Shown here: positions 21,427 to 31,179 of the stretch, in pieces
Layout: each line of letters begins with the position of its first letter
Numbering within the stretch: position 1 is the stretch's first letter
Assembly (NCBI GenBank): GCA_002786355.1
Contig: PGCO01000013.1
Coordinates: 372,001 to 436,000 of the forward strand
Direction: 5' to 3'
Origin: Sediminibacterium sp. FEMGT703S
GTDB lineage: Bacteria; Bacteroidota; Bacteroidia; Chitinophagales; Chitinophagaceae
DNA length: 64,000 bases
Program-made: the position numbers and the translations under genes
The notes under the pieces: generated by a model
Told to the model about the DNA's origin: nothing
Databases searched by the model: none
The model's input: only the letters and a program-made list of their open reading frames with translations

Positions 21427-21891
21427 CTAATTGCTTGCCGCAAAATTTACCACTATGTTCATTTCGGTTAACTTTCCTTTCTCCACACTGACTAAATTGA
21501 TATTATTTCGGATATCAAAAGAGTTGGCATAAAAATTTTGGCCAGCTTGTACAAAAACCGAATATGTTCCAACTGGTAATTGAACGGCGAAAGCCCCTAA
21601 ACTGTCTGTATTGGTTGCAAGAATGAGCTTTGTGTAAATATTCGTAAACAATGGGCCCTGGTTCCATTGCAGTACCCTAGTAATATCTGTAGGCTCATAA
21701 AAGAAAACAGTAGTAGGGTAAGGCTTAGGCTCCGGTGCTGGGGCACCAATTCTAGGCATCTGGTTGCCTTTAAGTTCCATCACAATCCCCTTAACCCCTT
21801 GAATAATAGCCACTTTTGGCTTTTTTTGTGGAGGCTTACAAGCTAAAAAAAGCAAAAAAGCTGGAACGAATAAAAAAAGAAAAATTCGCAT
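21427..21891 (-). CDS. Small lipoprotein with a carboxypeptidase-regulatory-like fold (predicted)
   Basis: A 154-residue protein with lipobox LLFLAC, so Cys18 is the probable lipidation site. The mature protein begins with a Lys/Pro-rich linker. The second half (SLGAFAVQLPVGTYSVFVQAG) has the form of the beta-sandwich found in carboxypeptidase regulatory-like domains, which are often found in outer-membrane proteins of Bacteroidota. No catalytic residues are apparent. It precedes mfd by 41 bases on the same strand and is divergent from the secreted protease. Function unknown. Confidence 0.68.
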   Translation of the reverse strand: MRIFLFLFVPAFLLFLACKPPQKKPKVAIIQGVKGIVMELKGNQMPRIGAPAPEPKPYPTTVFFYEPTDITRVLQWNQGPLFTNIYTKLILATNTDSLGAFAVQLPVGTYSVFVQAGQNFYANSFDIRNNINLVSVEKGKLTEMNIVVNFAASN

Positions 21892-21975
21892 ACTACAATT
21901 TGAAACCTGAAAGTATCTAATTTAGAGCATAATAAAATAAAATCGGCCCCTTGTAGCTGAAAAAAAATAAGATTT

Positions 21976-24900
21976 ATGACCAATCGCATGCGGATATTTA
22001 CATTATTGCTGACTATTTTTTCATTGAGTGCAACAGCCCAAACCTTTACCAATGAACGAGTGCTCAAACTTTCCTCTCAAAAATTAAAATTAGAGCAGGA
22101 GCTGAATTATGTTAAAGCCTTGTCGTTAGCAAAAGAAAAAAAATGGGATTTAACCATGACATTTGATGGAGCAGTGGCCAAGCTGACTGGTGTGGATGCA
22201 TTTGGATTTCCTATTTACACAAAATCTTATAATAATACTATCGCAGCAGCTACCACAAGAGCCAGTCAATTATGGCCAGGAGGCAGTAGTGGTCTTAATT
22301 TAAGTGGTAGTACAGAAGCCATGAGAAATAAAATGGGCGTTTGGGAATTTGACGGTATTCCACTTCCTACCCACGTTGAATTTACCAACAGAATACTACA
22401 AAAAGATAACCCAACTGGTAGTAGTGGAAATGATCATGCTACCCACGTTGCTGGAACCATGATTGCTGCTGGTATCAATCCTATTGCAAAAGGGATGGCT
22501 TTTGGGATACCCAACTTAATTTCTTACGACCACAACAATGATATAACAGAAATGACTAACGAGGCAGCAGCAGGAATGCTTCTGTCTAACCACTCTTATG
22601 GATTTATTGCTGGTTGGAATTTTAATTCAGCGCAAAGCAGATGGGAGTTTAATGGTAGACCTAATGAAAATGAAGATTTCAGATATGGATGGTATAGCTC
22701 AAACGCACAAATCGTGGATTCGATTGCTTTTAACGCCCCATTTTATTTGAAAGTTTCCGTTGCGGGTAATGATAGAAATAACAACGGTCCTGCAGTAGGT
22801 CAACCTTATTTTAGAAGAAATGCACAAGGTATCATGGCGGATGCAGGAACTAGACCTGCAGGCATTAATAGCAACGATGGATTCGATATTATTTTAGGAT
22901 ATGGAATTGCCAAAAACAATTTAACTATTGGTGCAGTGAATGGAATTCCTGGAGGATACAATAAACCTGCAGATGTAGTTATGAGCGCCTTCAGTGGATG
23001 GGGACCAACGGATGATGGAAGAATTAAGCCAGACTTAGTAGCCAACGGGGTAAATCTTATCAGTTCAAGTACCAATGGGAACACCAGTTATAATTCCAAA
23101 AGTGGTACATCAATGGCTGGACCAAACGCAACTGGATCATTGCTTTTATTGCAAGAGCATTATACCAAACTGAAACCCAATAACTTCATGCGTTCAGCAA
23201 CTTTAAAAGCCTTGGCTATTCATACTGCTGACGAAGCGGGAACTAGTCCTGGACCTGATTATACTTTTGGTTGGGGCTTATTAAATGTTCAAAAAGCAGC
23301 AGCTGTTTTAACTAGTGCAGTTCCAAGTAACAATGCCAATAATAGCGACCATTTGCTATATGAAGCCGTTTTAAATAATGGCTCTAGTTTTACAAAAACA
23401 ATAATTGCTACAGGTAAATTTCCGCTTTCAGCAACTATTGCTTGGACAGATCCTCCAGCAACTGTTAACAACGATGCTGGCAGCAATTTAAACGACCGTA
23501 CTAAAAAACTCATCAACGACTTAGACATTAAAATTACTAGGGGTACCCAAACTTTTTTACCCTGGGCCTTGAACGTAGCTGCTCCAGCTGAAGCTGCTAC
23601 CAAATCTGACAATTCGGTTGATAACGTTGAAAGAGTAGATGTTGAAACCACTATTCCTGGTGAAACATATACCGTTACGGTAAGTCATAAAGGAACGATA
23701 GCTAGAAACGGACAACAGGCCTACTCATTAGTCATTAGTGGAACTGGAGGAAATGCATATGCCAACTCTGCGGCTATTGCAGGTGGAGCAAGAGTAGACA
23801 GCTTGTCTTTTTCTAATCTCCGTTTTAAAAATAGTGCTAGCTGTAAAACTTTTTCCGATAATACCAATTTGATTGGTAATATTCAGGCAAGAGAAACCAT
23901 TCCAGTATTTATAAGAACCACTCCTTGTGATGGAAATGTAAACCCTAGAATTGTAAAAATCTTTATCGATTATAACAATGATGGAGACTTTATTGATGCA
24001 GGAGAAGAAGTATTTAATAGCGGGGTTCAAACAGGTGCAAGTAGCGACGCTAATAGCACAATATTAATTCCAGATAATGTAAGAGTAGGTGCTATTCACC
24101 GCATGAGAGTGGTAACTAGAGAAACCACCATTACATCAGAAGTTACTCCTACAGGAACCTATCCAAGAGGAGAAACACAGGACTATTTATTGAAAGTAGA
24201 AAATCCTGCAAATGATGTATCTGTTAGCAATATCATTTCACCGAGTTCAGGCAGTTGTGAAAATGACAAACAATATATAACCCTTGCCTTATCAAATGGA
24301 GGCTCTAGAGCACAAGCAAATATTCCATTGACGGTAACTGTTAAATCTGGATCAACAACTGTGGCAACCATCAATACAACTTATGTAGGCTCTGTTGCCC
24401 CTTTAACAGAAGTAGAATTCACTTTGCAAACACCATTTAATGCACAGCCAGGGGTTAATTACACCATCACTGCTGAAACTAAACTATCTACTGATCAAAA
24501 CATCAGTAATAATATTTTTGAATCAACTGCATTAATTTCTACAAGACCTGCGGCACCTGTAGCACAAGCATCTATTTGCGATAACAATGCCATTTTAAGA
24601 GTAACTAATCCAGTGCCAGGGAATTACTTCTGGTACACAGATCCTACTAGTACCAATCCAATTGCAACGGGTAGCTCTATAAATACTTCCATTATTCCTG
24701 CAAATAGAACTTACTATGTAACCAAAGAGGCAAGAACAAGTACAGGAGCTGCCTCTAAATTAACCTTCCCTTCAGGAGGATATAATGAGTTTGCAGGAAA
24801 CTTCATGAAGTTTAATCATACTGTTCCATTTAGATTAGAAACAGTTAGGATGTATACAGCCAATCCTGGTAAAATTAAAATCACTTTAGGCGAAAACCTA

Positions 24901-25797
24901 ACCCCAAGTACAACTACCGAGGGAAGCTTTTCTTATAGACCATTGATGAATAAAACATTCGATGTGTTCAATTCTAGACCAACAGCTTCTGGTTCATTAT
25001 CTGGTGCTTTAACAGAAAACAACCCAAATGATTCCGGATTTGTATACAATGTAAACTGGAATATCCCTAGCAATGGCGACAAATTCATCATATTGGAATG
25101 TAGTGATGATGCAAACGTTTACAGAAACAATAATATTACTGGAACAATCTATCCTTTTGGCAATCCAGGCATCATGCGTTACACTGGTAATAGCGTATCA
25201 CTTAGTCCTTCATCAGGTTTAAATGAAAATGCTTTTTGGTATTTCTTCTATGATACCAAAATATCAACAGGTTGCCCAAGTGAAAGAGCTACAGTTGTTG
25301 CAACACCCAATCAACCACTAACGCTTTCACTAGTAGGGGATTCTTTAGTATCTAGCATTAAAACTGGAACTTTCCAATGGATTTTTAACGATACTGCTGC
25401 AGTTGCTGGAGCAATTACTTCTTCTATTAAGCCTACACGCTCAGGGAATTATAAAGTGATTGTAACGGATGCTTTGGGATGTTCTAAAACATCTAATGGC
25501 GTTAATTATACCGTTACTTCAATCACTACTGTTGATCCACAAGAAATTAAATTATCTGTATCACCGAACCCTAACAACGGCATTTTCCAATTGTCATTTG
25601 AAGTCACTAAGAGAAGTGATTTATCGATAGAAATTTTAAACGCCGGCGGACAAAGGGTTTTCTTAAATACACAATCGGGCTTCTTAGGTAAGTACAATAA
25701 ACAATTGAACTTAAAGCAATTCAGTAGCGAGTTTTACTTATTGAAAATTCAACACGATAAAAAGACTTACTTACAGAAAATTTTAATTCAACGATAA
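21976..25797 (+). CDS. Secreted subtilisin-like (S8) protease with GEVED domain and T9SS C-terminal sorting domain
   Basis: A 1273-residue exported protein. A signal peptide ends near TATAQ (residue 22). The S8 domain follows with catalytic Asp126 (VWEFDG), His154 (GNDHATHVAGT) and Ser379 (SGTSMAGPNATG). The aspartate motif is unlike the textbook form but usual for this branch. A P-domain-like region, then a GEVED module (FIDYNNDGDFIDAGEEVF) and CARDB/Ig-like repeats come next. The last 80 residues (SVSPNPNNGIFQLSF ... FYLLKI ... QKILIQR) are a type A sorting domain, so the protein is probably moved across the outer membrane by type IX secretion. It likely degrades extracellular protein. A strong terminator follows; transcribed alone. 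Confidence 0.88.
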   Translation: MTNRMRIFTLLLTIFSLSATAQTFTNERVLKLSSQKLKLEQELNYVKALSLAKEKKWDLTMTFDGAVAKLTGVDAFGFPIYTKSYNNTIAAATTRASQLWPGGSSGLNLSGSTEAMRNKMGVWEFDGIPLPTHVEFTNRILQKDNPTGSSGNDHATHVAGTMIAAGINPIAKGMAFGIPNLISYDHNNDITEMTNEAAAGMLLSNHSYGFIAGWNFNSAQSRWEFNGRPNENEDFRYGWYSSNAQIVDSIAFNAPFYLKVSVAGNDRNNNGPAVGQPYFRRNAQGIMADAGTRPAGINSNDGFDIILGYGIAKNNLTIGAVNGIPGGYNKPADVVMSAFSGWGPTDDGRIKPDLVANGVNLISSSTNGNTSYNSKSGTSMAGPNATGSLLLLQEHYTKLKPNNFMRSATLKALAIHTADEAGTSPGPDYTFGWGLLNVQKAAAVLTSAVPSNNANNSDHLLYEAVLNNGSSFTKTIIATGKFPLSATIAWTDPPATVNNDAGSNLNDRTKKLINDLDIKITRGTQTFLPWALNVAAPAEAATKSDNSVDNVERVDVETTIPGETYTVTVSHKGTIARNGQQAYSLVISGTGGNAYANSAAIAGGARVDSLSFSNLRFKNSASCKTFSDNTNLIGNIQARETIPVFIRTTPCDGNVNPRIVKIFIDYNNDGDFIDAGEEVFNSGVQTGASSDANSTILIPDNVRVGAIHRMRVVTRETTITSEVTPTGTYPRGETQDYLLKVENPANDVSVSNIISPSSGSCENDKQYITLALSNGGSRAQANIPLTVTVKSGSTTVATINTTYVGSVAPLTEVEFTLQTPFNAQPGVNYTITAETKLSTDQNISNNIFESTALISTRPAAPVAQASICDNNAILRVTNPVPGNYFWYTDPTSTNPIATGSSINTSIIPANRTYYVTKEARTSTGAASKLTFPSGGYNEFAGNFMKFNHTVPFRLETVRMYTANPGKIKITLGENLTPSTTTEGSFSYRPLMNKTFDVFNSRPTASGSLSGALTENNPNDSGFVYNVNWNIPSNGDKFIILECSDDANVYRNNNITGTIYPFGNPGIMRYTGNSVSLSPSSGLNENAFWYFFYDTKISTGCPSERATVVATPNQPLTLSLVGDSLVSSIKTGTFQWIFNDTAAVAGAITSSIKPTRSGNYKVIVTDALGCSKTSNGVNYTVTSITTVDPQEIKLSVSPNPNNGIFQLSFEVTKRSDLSIEILNAGGQRVFLNTQSGFLGKYNKQLNLKQFSSEFYLLKIQHDKKTYLQKILIQR

Positions 25798-25814
25798 TCC
25801 AATAAAACTCAATG

Positions 25815-25849
25815 CAATGCCTCTGTTTCTAACAGGGGCATTGTTTTTT
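25815..25849 (+). terminator. Intrinsic terminator of the secreted protease
   Basis: An 11-base stem with one G-T pair (25815-25825 with 25833-25843), seven-base loop, then six T residues. Confidence 0.85.
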
Positions 25850-25883
25850 ATGGGTAATTCGGTACTTTGTGTAAAACAATGCT

Positions 25884-26630
25884 ATGCTACAACCCTGGTT
25901 AAAATGCGTGGTAATTAAAACGGAAGATATTACCCATAGTACCCGTAGGTTTTGGATTCAAATTCCTGAACTAACGCAATTTGATTTTGAGCCAGGTCAG
26001 TTTGTAACATTTGATTTGCCTATTCATGAGCAAAGAAATAAAAGATGGAGATCTTATTCTATTGCATCTGCCCCCGATGGTACTAATATTATTGAATTGG
26101 TCATTGTATTAATGGAAGATGGATTAGGAACGCCGCATTTATTTAATGAAGTCAAAGTTGGAACTGAACTCTTAGTAAGAGGGCCGCAAGGAAAATTTAC
26201 CATGCCTTCTACTTTAGATAAAGATTTATACTTGATATGTACAGGCACTGGAATTGCCCCTTTCAGGTCAATGGTTCATCATATTCACAATAAGCAGATA
26301 GCCCACAAGAATATTCACTTAATTTTTGGCTGCAGAGAGTTTAAAGACAGTTTATACGAAGTTGAATTAAGACAATTAGAAAAAGAGTTGCCTGGCTTTT
26401 ATCACCACCCCTGTTTCTCGAGAGAACTAGTGGTTGGTCCAGCACAATATTCAGGTTATGTTCACGCCTGCTACAGCAAACTTATTGAAACCCAAAAGGG
26501 AATGACGGGAGAAATTCCAGCGGCTTACTTCTACTTATGTGGCTGGAAAAATATGGTAGACGACGCAAAACATAAAATCATAGAAATAGGGTATGATAAA
26601 CAAGCCATTCATTTAGAATTGTACGGCTAA
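25884..26630 (+). CDS. Ferredoxin/flavodoxin-NADP reductase-like FAD oxidoreductase
   Basis: A 248-residue flavoprotein of the ferredoxin-NADP reductase family. The FAD domain has RSYSIASAP near residue 57; the NAD(P) domain has TGTGIAPFRSM near residue 131 and YLCGWKNMVDDAK near residue 216. There is no ferredoxin domain or membrane part, so it must hand electrons to or from a separate partner, which is not adjacent. The family includes Fpr and the reductases of oxygenases and the exact substrate is open. ATG at 25884. The gene is convergent with glyS, 20 bases apart. Confidence 0.8.
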   Translation: MLQPWLKCVVIKTEDITHSTRRFWIQIPELTQFDFEPGQFVTFDLPIHEQRNKRWRSYSIASAPDGTNIIELVIVLMEDGLGTPHLFNEVKVGTELLVRGPQGKFTMPSTLDKDLYLICTGTGIAPFRSMVHHIHNKQIAHKNIHLIFGCREFKDSLYEVELRQLEKELPGFYHHPCFSRELVVGPAQYSGYVHACYSKLIETQKGMTGEIPAAYFYLCGWKNMVDDAKHKIIEIGYDKQAIHLELYG

Positions 26631-26650
26631 TTCAACATACCCTAATCAAT

Positions 26651-28117
26651 CTAGTTTATATGTGAAAGCACTAAGGCTTTTACTTGACTAATCGGAATTC
26701 TTTCTTGTAACATGCTATCTCTATAACGTATAGTAACCATCTGGTCATCTTTGGTTTGATGGTCAATGGTTACACAAAATGGCGTACCTATGGCATCTTG
26801 CCTACGATACCTTTTGCCAATTGCATCTTTTTCTTCGTAGAAGCACTTGAATGCACCCTTGCACTCATCCATTAACTCGCGTGCAATATCAGGTAATCCA
26901 TCTTTTTTAACCAAAGGTAGAATGGCTAATTTATTCGGAGCAATTCTAGCAGGAATTTTTAAGACTACTCTACTGTCGGTAGTTCCATCTTCTTTGTTGA
27001 TGGTTTCTTCAGTATAGGCATGGCTCAATATTAACAAGAACATCCTATCTAAACCAATAGATGTTTCTACCACATATGGGATATAATTTCCAAATGGCTT
27101 TCCTGTTGCTTCATCAATATCGTTATCAAAATATTGTTGCTTTTTCTTGCTATATTCTTGATGACTTTTTAAATCGAAATCGGTTCTACTATGAATCCCT
27201 TCTACCTCTTTAAACCCAAATGGGAATTCGTATTCTATATCTAAAGCAGCATCCGCATAATGGGCTAATTTAACGTGATTATGGTAGCGATATTTTTCTG
27301 CTGGCAGTCCTAAACTTAAATGCCAATTTAATCTTTCTTCTTTCCAATAGTTATACCATTCCATTTGAGTGCCAGGCCTTACAAAAAACTGCATTTCCAT
27401 TTGTTCAAATTCACGCATACGGAAAATAAACTGGCGGGCTACTATCTCATTTCGAAAAGCTTTTCCAGTTTGTGCAATTCCAAAAGGAATTTTCATTCGA
27501 GCCGTTTTCTGCACATTCAAAAAATTGACAAAAATTCCTTGAGCCGTTTCAGGTCTTAAATAAATGGTATCAGACTCTTCAGCTACCGAGCCCAATTGGG
27601 TAGAAAACATCAGATTGAACTGGCGAATCTCGGTCCAATTGTTTGTACCACTAACCGAACAAACAATTTGGTGATCGGTAAGGAGCTGCTTTAATCCCAC
27701 AAAATCTTCTGCAGCCAATAACTGTTCCATGGATGCAATCAAGGCATTGGCTTCCTCCCCTTTTCCTACTTCTGTTAATTGATCTGCTTTTGCTTCAATT
27801 AAATGATCAACTCGGTATCTTTTTTGACTGTCTTTGTTGTCGATCATTGGGTCACTAAAATTATCTACGTGCCCACTTGCTTTCCAGGTAGTAGGGTGCA
27901 TAAAAATAGCTGCATCAATGCCCACAATATTCTGGTGCATTTGTGTCATGCTCTTCCACCAATAGTCTTTGATATTCTTTTTTAGCTCACTGCCGTAAGG
28001 ACCATAATCATAAACGGCACTTAAACCATCGTAAATTTCACTACTCTGAAAAACAAAGCCATATTCTTTGGCATGCGAAATAATTGCTTGAAAGGTATTT
28101 TCTGTTGCTGTGCTCAT
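26651..28117 (-). CDS. glyS: Glycyl-tRNA synthetase, homodimeric type
   Basis: A 488-residue class II synthetase that charges tRNA-Gly. It is the eukaryote/archaeon-like single-chain form, not the two-subunit bacterial form. Visible features are the N-terminal EYGFVFQSSEIYDGLSAVYDYG and GPYGSELKKN segments, motif 2 with FRNEIVARQFIFRMREFEQ, and motif 3 with SIGLDRMFLLIL. The C-terminal anticodon-binding domain shows APNKLAILPLVKKD. ATG start at 28117; a TAnnTTTG box (minus strand, 28132-28125) is seven bases ahead. Divergent from the Xaa-Pro aminopeptidase. Confidence 0.95.
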   Translation of the reverse strand: MSTATENTFQAIISHAKEYGFVFQSSEIYDGLSAVYDYGPYGSELKKNIKDYWWKSMTQMHQNIVGIDAAIFMHPTTWKASGHVDNFSDPMIDNKDSQKRYRVDHLIEAKADQLTEVGKGEEANALIASMEQLLAAEDFVGLKQLLTDHQIVCSVSGTNNWTEIRQFNLMFSTQLGSVAEESDTIYLRPETAQGIFVNFLNVQKTARMKIPFGIAQTGKAFRNEIVARQFIFRMREFEQMEMQFFVRPGTQMEWYNYWKEERLNWHLSLGLPAEKYRYHNHVKLAHYADAALDIEYEFPFGFKEVEGIHSRTDFDLKSHQEYSKKKQQYFDNDIDEATGKPFGNYIPYVVETSIGLDRMFLLILSHAYTEETINKEDGTTDSRVVLKIPARIAPNKLAILPLVKKDGLPDIARELMDECKGAFKCFYEEKDAIGKRYRRQDAIGTPFCVTIDHQTKDDQMVTIRYRDSMLQERIPISQVKALVLSHIN

Positions 28118-28124
28118 ACGGCGG

Positions 28125-28132
28125 CAAAAATA
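28125..28132 (-). promoter_or_regulatory. Putative -7 box of glyS
   Basis: On the minus strand TATTTTTG, matching TAnnTTTG, seven bases before the glyS ATG. This spacing implies almost no leader. No -33 box seen. Confidence 0.4.
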
Positions 28133-28214
28133 GGTGATTACCCGTTTATCCAGTAAAATGGGGAATGTTCATTAAAAAAAATTAGCTTAGGTATTCAAAA
28201 CTCAACCGATTAGC

Positions 28215-29621
28215 ATGAGAAAATTATGGCTTTTATTGTTTTTGCTCCCCAATTTGGCAACTGCCCAGCAAACCAATATTCAAACTACGGAATACCCTAA
28301 CGACTACCTTAGTCCTGAATTTCATGCAGGAAGAAGGGCTGCATTTAAAGAAAAAATGCCTGCTAAATCAGTGGGAATCTTCTTTGCCAGCCAAGTCAGA
28401 CTTAGAAATGACGATGTAGATTATCAATATGCGCAAAATAAAAACTTCTACTATTTCACTGGTCTAGAAGAACCCAATTCGCTATTGCTATTGTTTAAAG
28501 AGCCTACCACCATCATGGGCAAAACAGGTACTGAATTCATTTTTGTACAAAACAGAGATCCACAACGTGAAATGTGGAATGGAAAAATACTAGGCATTGA
28601 AGGTGTTACCAACCGCTATAAATTCAGCAATGTTTTCTTAAACAAAGACTTCTCTTACAATTCTTTTAATTTAAATGAGTACGAATCAATATTGACTACT
28701 TTCAGGTCAGAAGATATTTTTCAAACTTATCCAAGAGCAAAAGACGAGTTAAGTAGAATGGCTGGAGTGGTTGATAGTTTAATTAAGCAATATAAAAAAC
28801 CCATTGCTTCAAGAAATACTATAGAAATTTTAACAGCTTTAAGAGGCATTAAACAACCAGAAGAAATTGCCATTTTAGAAAAAGCTGCTGCCATAAGTGT
28901 AGAAGGACACAATGAAGTTATAAAAGCAGTGAAACCTGGCATGACCGAATATCAAGCGCAAGCCATTATGGAGTATTCGTTCAAGAAAAATGGATCAGAA
29001 TATCCTGGCTACCCAAGTATTAATGGAGCAGCAGAAAATGCTTGTGTTTTGCACTATGTTACCAATCTTAAACTCATGAAAGAGGGGGATTTACTTTTAA
29101 GTGACTGTGCCGCAGAATACCACGGATATACTGCCGATGTTACTAGAACTGTTCCAGTGAATGGAAAGTTTTCTCCTGAACAAAAAATCATTTATGAATT
29201 GGTTTTGGCAGCACAAGATTCTGCCATAGCGGTTTGTAAACCAGGCATGCCGTATAGTGGATCGGATGCTACTGCAAGAAGAGTTATCAATAGAGGACTA
29301 ATCGCTTTAGGAATTGCCGCGAACGATATGGAAGCAAGAAAATATTTTCCACATGGCACTTCGCATCATTTAGGCTTAGATGTACACGATTTAGGCATTA
29401 GGGGTAATTCACCATTTGAGCCTGGGATGTATTTAACGGTAGAGCCCGGCATTTATATTCCACCAGGCAGCAAATGCGATCCTAAATGGTGGAGTATTGG
29501 CGTAAGAATTGAAGATGATATTTTAATTACAAAAGAGGGCAATCGCAACCTATCTGCTGGAGCCCCACGGACCGTTGCTGAAATAGAAAAGTTAGCAAAA
29601 GCCAGAACCATTTTTAACTAA
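28215..29621 (+). CDS. pepP: Secreted Xaa-Pro aminopeptidase (M24B)
   Basis: A 468-residue metallopeptidase with a signal peptide (cleavage near NLATAQ, residue 18), so it acts in the periplasm or outside. It releases N-terminal residues that precede proline. The N-terminal creatinase-like domain covers residues 30-190. The pita-bread catalytic domain has the dinuclear metal ligands in order: Asp in LLSDCAAEY and YTADVTRTV, His in PHGTSHHLGLD, Glu in TVEPGIY and Glu in GVRIEDD. The adjacent genes are unrelated. ATG at 28215. The gene symbol is by family; cytosolic PepP of enterobacteria lacks the signal peptide. Confidence 0.88.
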   Translation: MRKLWLLLFLLPNLATAQQTNIQTTEYPNDYLSPEFHAGRRAAFKEKMPAKSVGIFFASQVRLRNDDVDYQYAQNKNFYYFTGLEEPNSLLLLFKEPTTIMGKTGTEFIFVQNRDPQREMWNGKILGIEGVTNRYKFSNVFLNKDFSYNSFNLNEYESILTTFRSEDIFQTYPRAKDELSRMAGVVDSLIKQYKKPIASRNTIEILTALRGIKQPEEIAILEKAAAISVEGHNEVIKAVKPGMTEYQAQAIMEYSFKKNGSEYPGYPSINGAAENACVLHYVTNLKLMKEGDLLLSDCAAEYHGYTADVTRTVPVNGKFSPEQKIIYELVLAAQDSAIAVCKPGMPYSGSDATARRVINRGLIALGIAANDMEARKYFPHGTSHHLGLDVHDLGIRGNSPFEPGMYLTVEPGIYIPPGSKCDPKWWSIGVRIEDDILITKEGNRNLSAGAPRTVAEIEKLAKARTIFN

Positions 29622-29631
29622 ATAAATGCAA

Positions 29632-29955
29632 CTATAATTTGGGGTTATTCTTATGTCGGTCTTTGTCTCGTAGGGTTTTCTTCTCTATGTTTTTTTGCAA
29701 GGCTTCCGTAAGATTAACCCCAGTTTGGTTCGCTAAACATATTAATACCCAAAGTACATCGGCCATTTCATCCGCTAAAGCTTGATCCTTTTCTTCTCCC
29801 TTAAACGATTGCTCTCCGTATTTTCGAACCATAATCCTACTGAGTTCTCCTACTTCTTCCATTAAAATGCCTAGATTGGTTAATTCGTTGAAATAACGAA
29901 CACCAATGGTTTTAATCCACTGATCAACTTGTGTTTGTGCATCTTGAATAGTCAT
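29632..29955 (-). CDS. MazG-like nucleotide pyrophosphohydrolase
   Basis: A 107-residue all-alpha NTP pyrophosphatase. The EEVGE (residue 29 onward) and DEMADVLW (residue 62 onward) motifs make the ExxE...ExxD magnesium site. Such short one-domain forms act as house-cleaning enzymes on non-canonical nucleotides, though the substrate is not known here. The start ATG overlaps the dtd stop by one base (TAATG), so the two genes are translated in tandem. Confidence 0.82.
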   Translation of the reverse strand: MTIQDAQTQVDQWIKTIGVRYFNELTNLGILMEEVGELSRIMVRKYGEQSFKGEEKDQALADEMADVLWVLICLANQTGVNLTEALQKNIEKKTLRDKDRHKNNPKL

Positions 29956-30407
29956 TATTCTTTGTTTTTAGAATCAATTAAAATAGTAACAGGTCCATCG
30001 TTTAACAAAGCTACTTTCATATCTGCACCAAAAATGCCAGTTTGGATAGGTTTACCCAACTCTTCTGCTAATACACTTTTAAAACTTTCGTAAATAGGTA
30101 TAGCGATATCAGGTTTTGCCGCTTTTATATAAGAAGGGCGATTCCCTTTTTTGGTGCTGGCATGCAAAGTAAATTGGCTAACTAAAAGAATCGCACCGTC
30201 AACATCTTTTACCGAACAGTTCATGACGCCATTTGCATCATTAAAAATGCGCAGATTCACAATTTTGTTGCTTACCCACTGAATATCTTCTGCAGTATCT
30301 GCATCCTCAACGCCTACCAAAACCAATAAGCCCAATTTAATTTGTCCGTTTATTGTATGATCAATGGTTACAGAAGCTTCAGAAACTCTTTGAATTACTA
30401 CTCTCAT
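29955..30407 (-). CDS. dtd: D-aminoacyl-tRNA deacylase
   Basis: A 150-residue DTD that removes D-amino acids and glycine wrongly attached to tRNA. The two active-site motifs are present: SQFTLHA and, close to the C-terminus, NDGPVTI with the cis Gly-Pro pair. I use the ATG at 30407 (MRVVIQRVSEASV), where all relatives begin; the frame stays open to an earlier ATG at 30449, which would add 14 residues. First gene of a pair with the MazG-like gene; divergent from the MbnP-like gene 62 bases away. Confidence 0.93.
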   Translation of the reverse strand: MRVVIQRVSEASVTIDHTINGQIKLGLLVLVGVEDADTAEDIQWVSNKIVNLRIFNDANGVMNCSVKDVDGAILLVSQFTLHASTKKGNRPSYIKAAKPDIAIPIYESFKSVLAEELGKPIQTGIFGADMKVALLNDGPVTILIDSKNKE

Positions 30408-30469
30408 GCAATGATTTTTATCCGAAATTTGAAAAGCTAAGATAACCAATCGTTAAAATAAACCCATTG

Positions 30470-31177
30470 ATGCAACAAAATTGGAAAATAACTACTGCCT
30501 TACTTGTGTTCATCTTTGTTGTTAATATGGGCTATAGCCAATCAAATATTCAATTTAAATTTTACTTTAACCATCAAACCTGGCAAGAAGATAGTATTTA
30601 CTATAATAGTGCAAAAGAAGCTTTACAGATTAATCGTTTCATGTTTTATACTTCACAATGGAAGGCAATCAATACCCAAGATGATACCATTGAATTATCT
30701 AAAGAGCACTATTTAATGAATATACAAGATGGGCAATCTTTAAAACTCCCGTTTCATATTCCTGCAAATGTCAAAAAAATTTTATTCAATATAGGAGTAG
30801 ACAGTATAAAAAACACAACGGGCATTCAAACCGGTGTATTAGATCCTGCAAAAGGTATGTTTTGGACTTGGCGTTCAGGCTATATCATGGCTAAATTACA
30901 AGGTACTTCTCCGCAAGCCAATACTGCAGGCAACCGGTTTAATTATGAAGTGGGAGGATTTCAATCGCCGTATAACGCAGTTAGAACAATTGTTTTAGCA
31001 CTAACTCCAATGCAAACACAAAAACAACCTTTAATCATAGAAACGCATTTAGAGAAATGGTTTAATGGAAAGCAGTTAATACAAATTTCAGAAAATCCCA
31101 ACTGTCATAATGCAGGTAAATTGGCCATGCAATTAGCAGACAATTATGCTACCATGTTTACCATCAGCAGCAATTAA
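30470..31177 (+). CDS. MbnP-family copper-binding protein (predicted periplasmic)
   Basis: A 235-residue exported protein with a signal peptide ending near GYSQ (residue 24). It matches the MbnP family: two-strand opening FKFYFNHQTW, ALQINRFMFYTSQ, the PFHIPANVKKILFNIGVD segment and, most telling, GMFWTWRSGYIMAKLQG with Trp132 and Trp134. In MbnP a tryptophan is changed to kynurenine by the partner MbnH and this allows copper binding (family knowledge). The MbnH-like gene begins two bases after this stop. I start at ATG 30470; a TTG three bases earlier is less likely. No methanobactin genes are in the window. Confidence 0.8.
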   Translation: MQQNWKITTALLVFIFVVNMGYSQSNIQFKFYFNHQTWQEDSIYYNSAKEALQINRFMFYTSQWKAINTQDDTIELSKEHYLMNIQDGQSLKLPFHIPANVKKILFNIGVDSIKNTTGIQTGVLDPAKGMFWTWRSGYIMAKLQGTSPQANTAGNRFNYEVGGFQSPYNAVRTIVLALTPMQTQKQPLIIETHLEKWFNGKQLIQISENPNCHNAGKLAMQLADNYATMFTISSN

Positions 31178-31179
31178 TT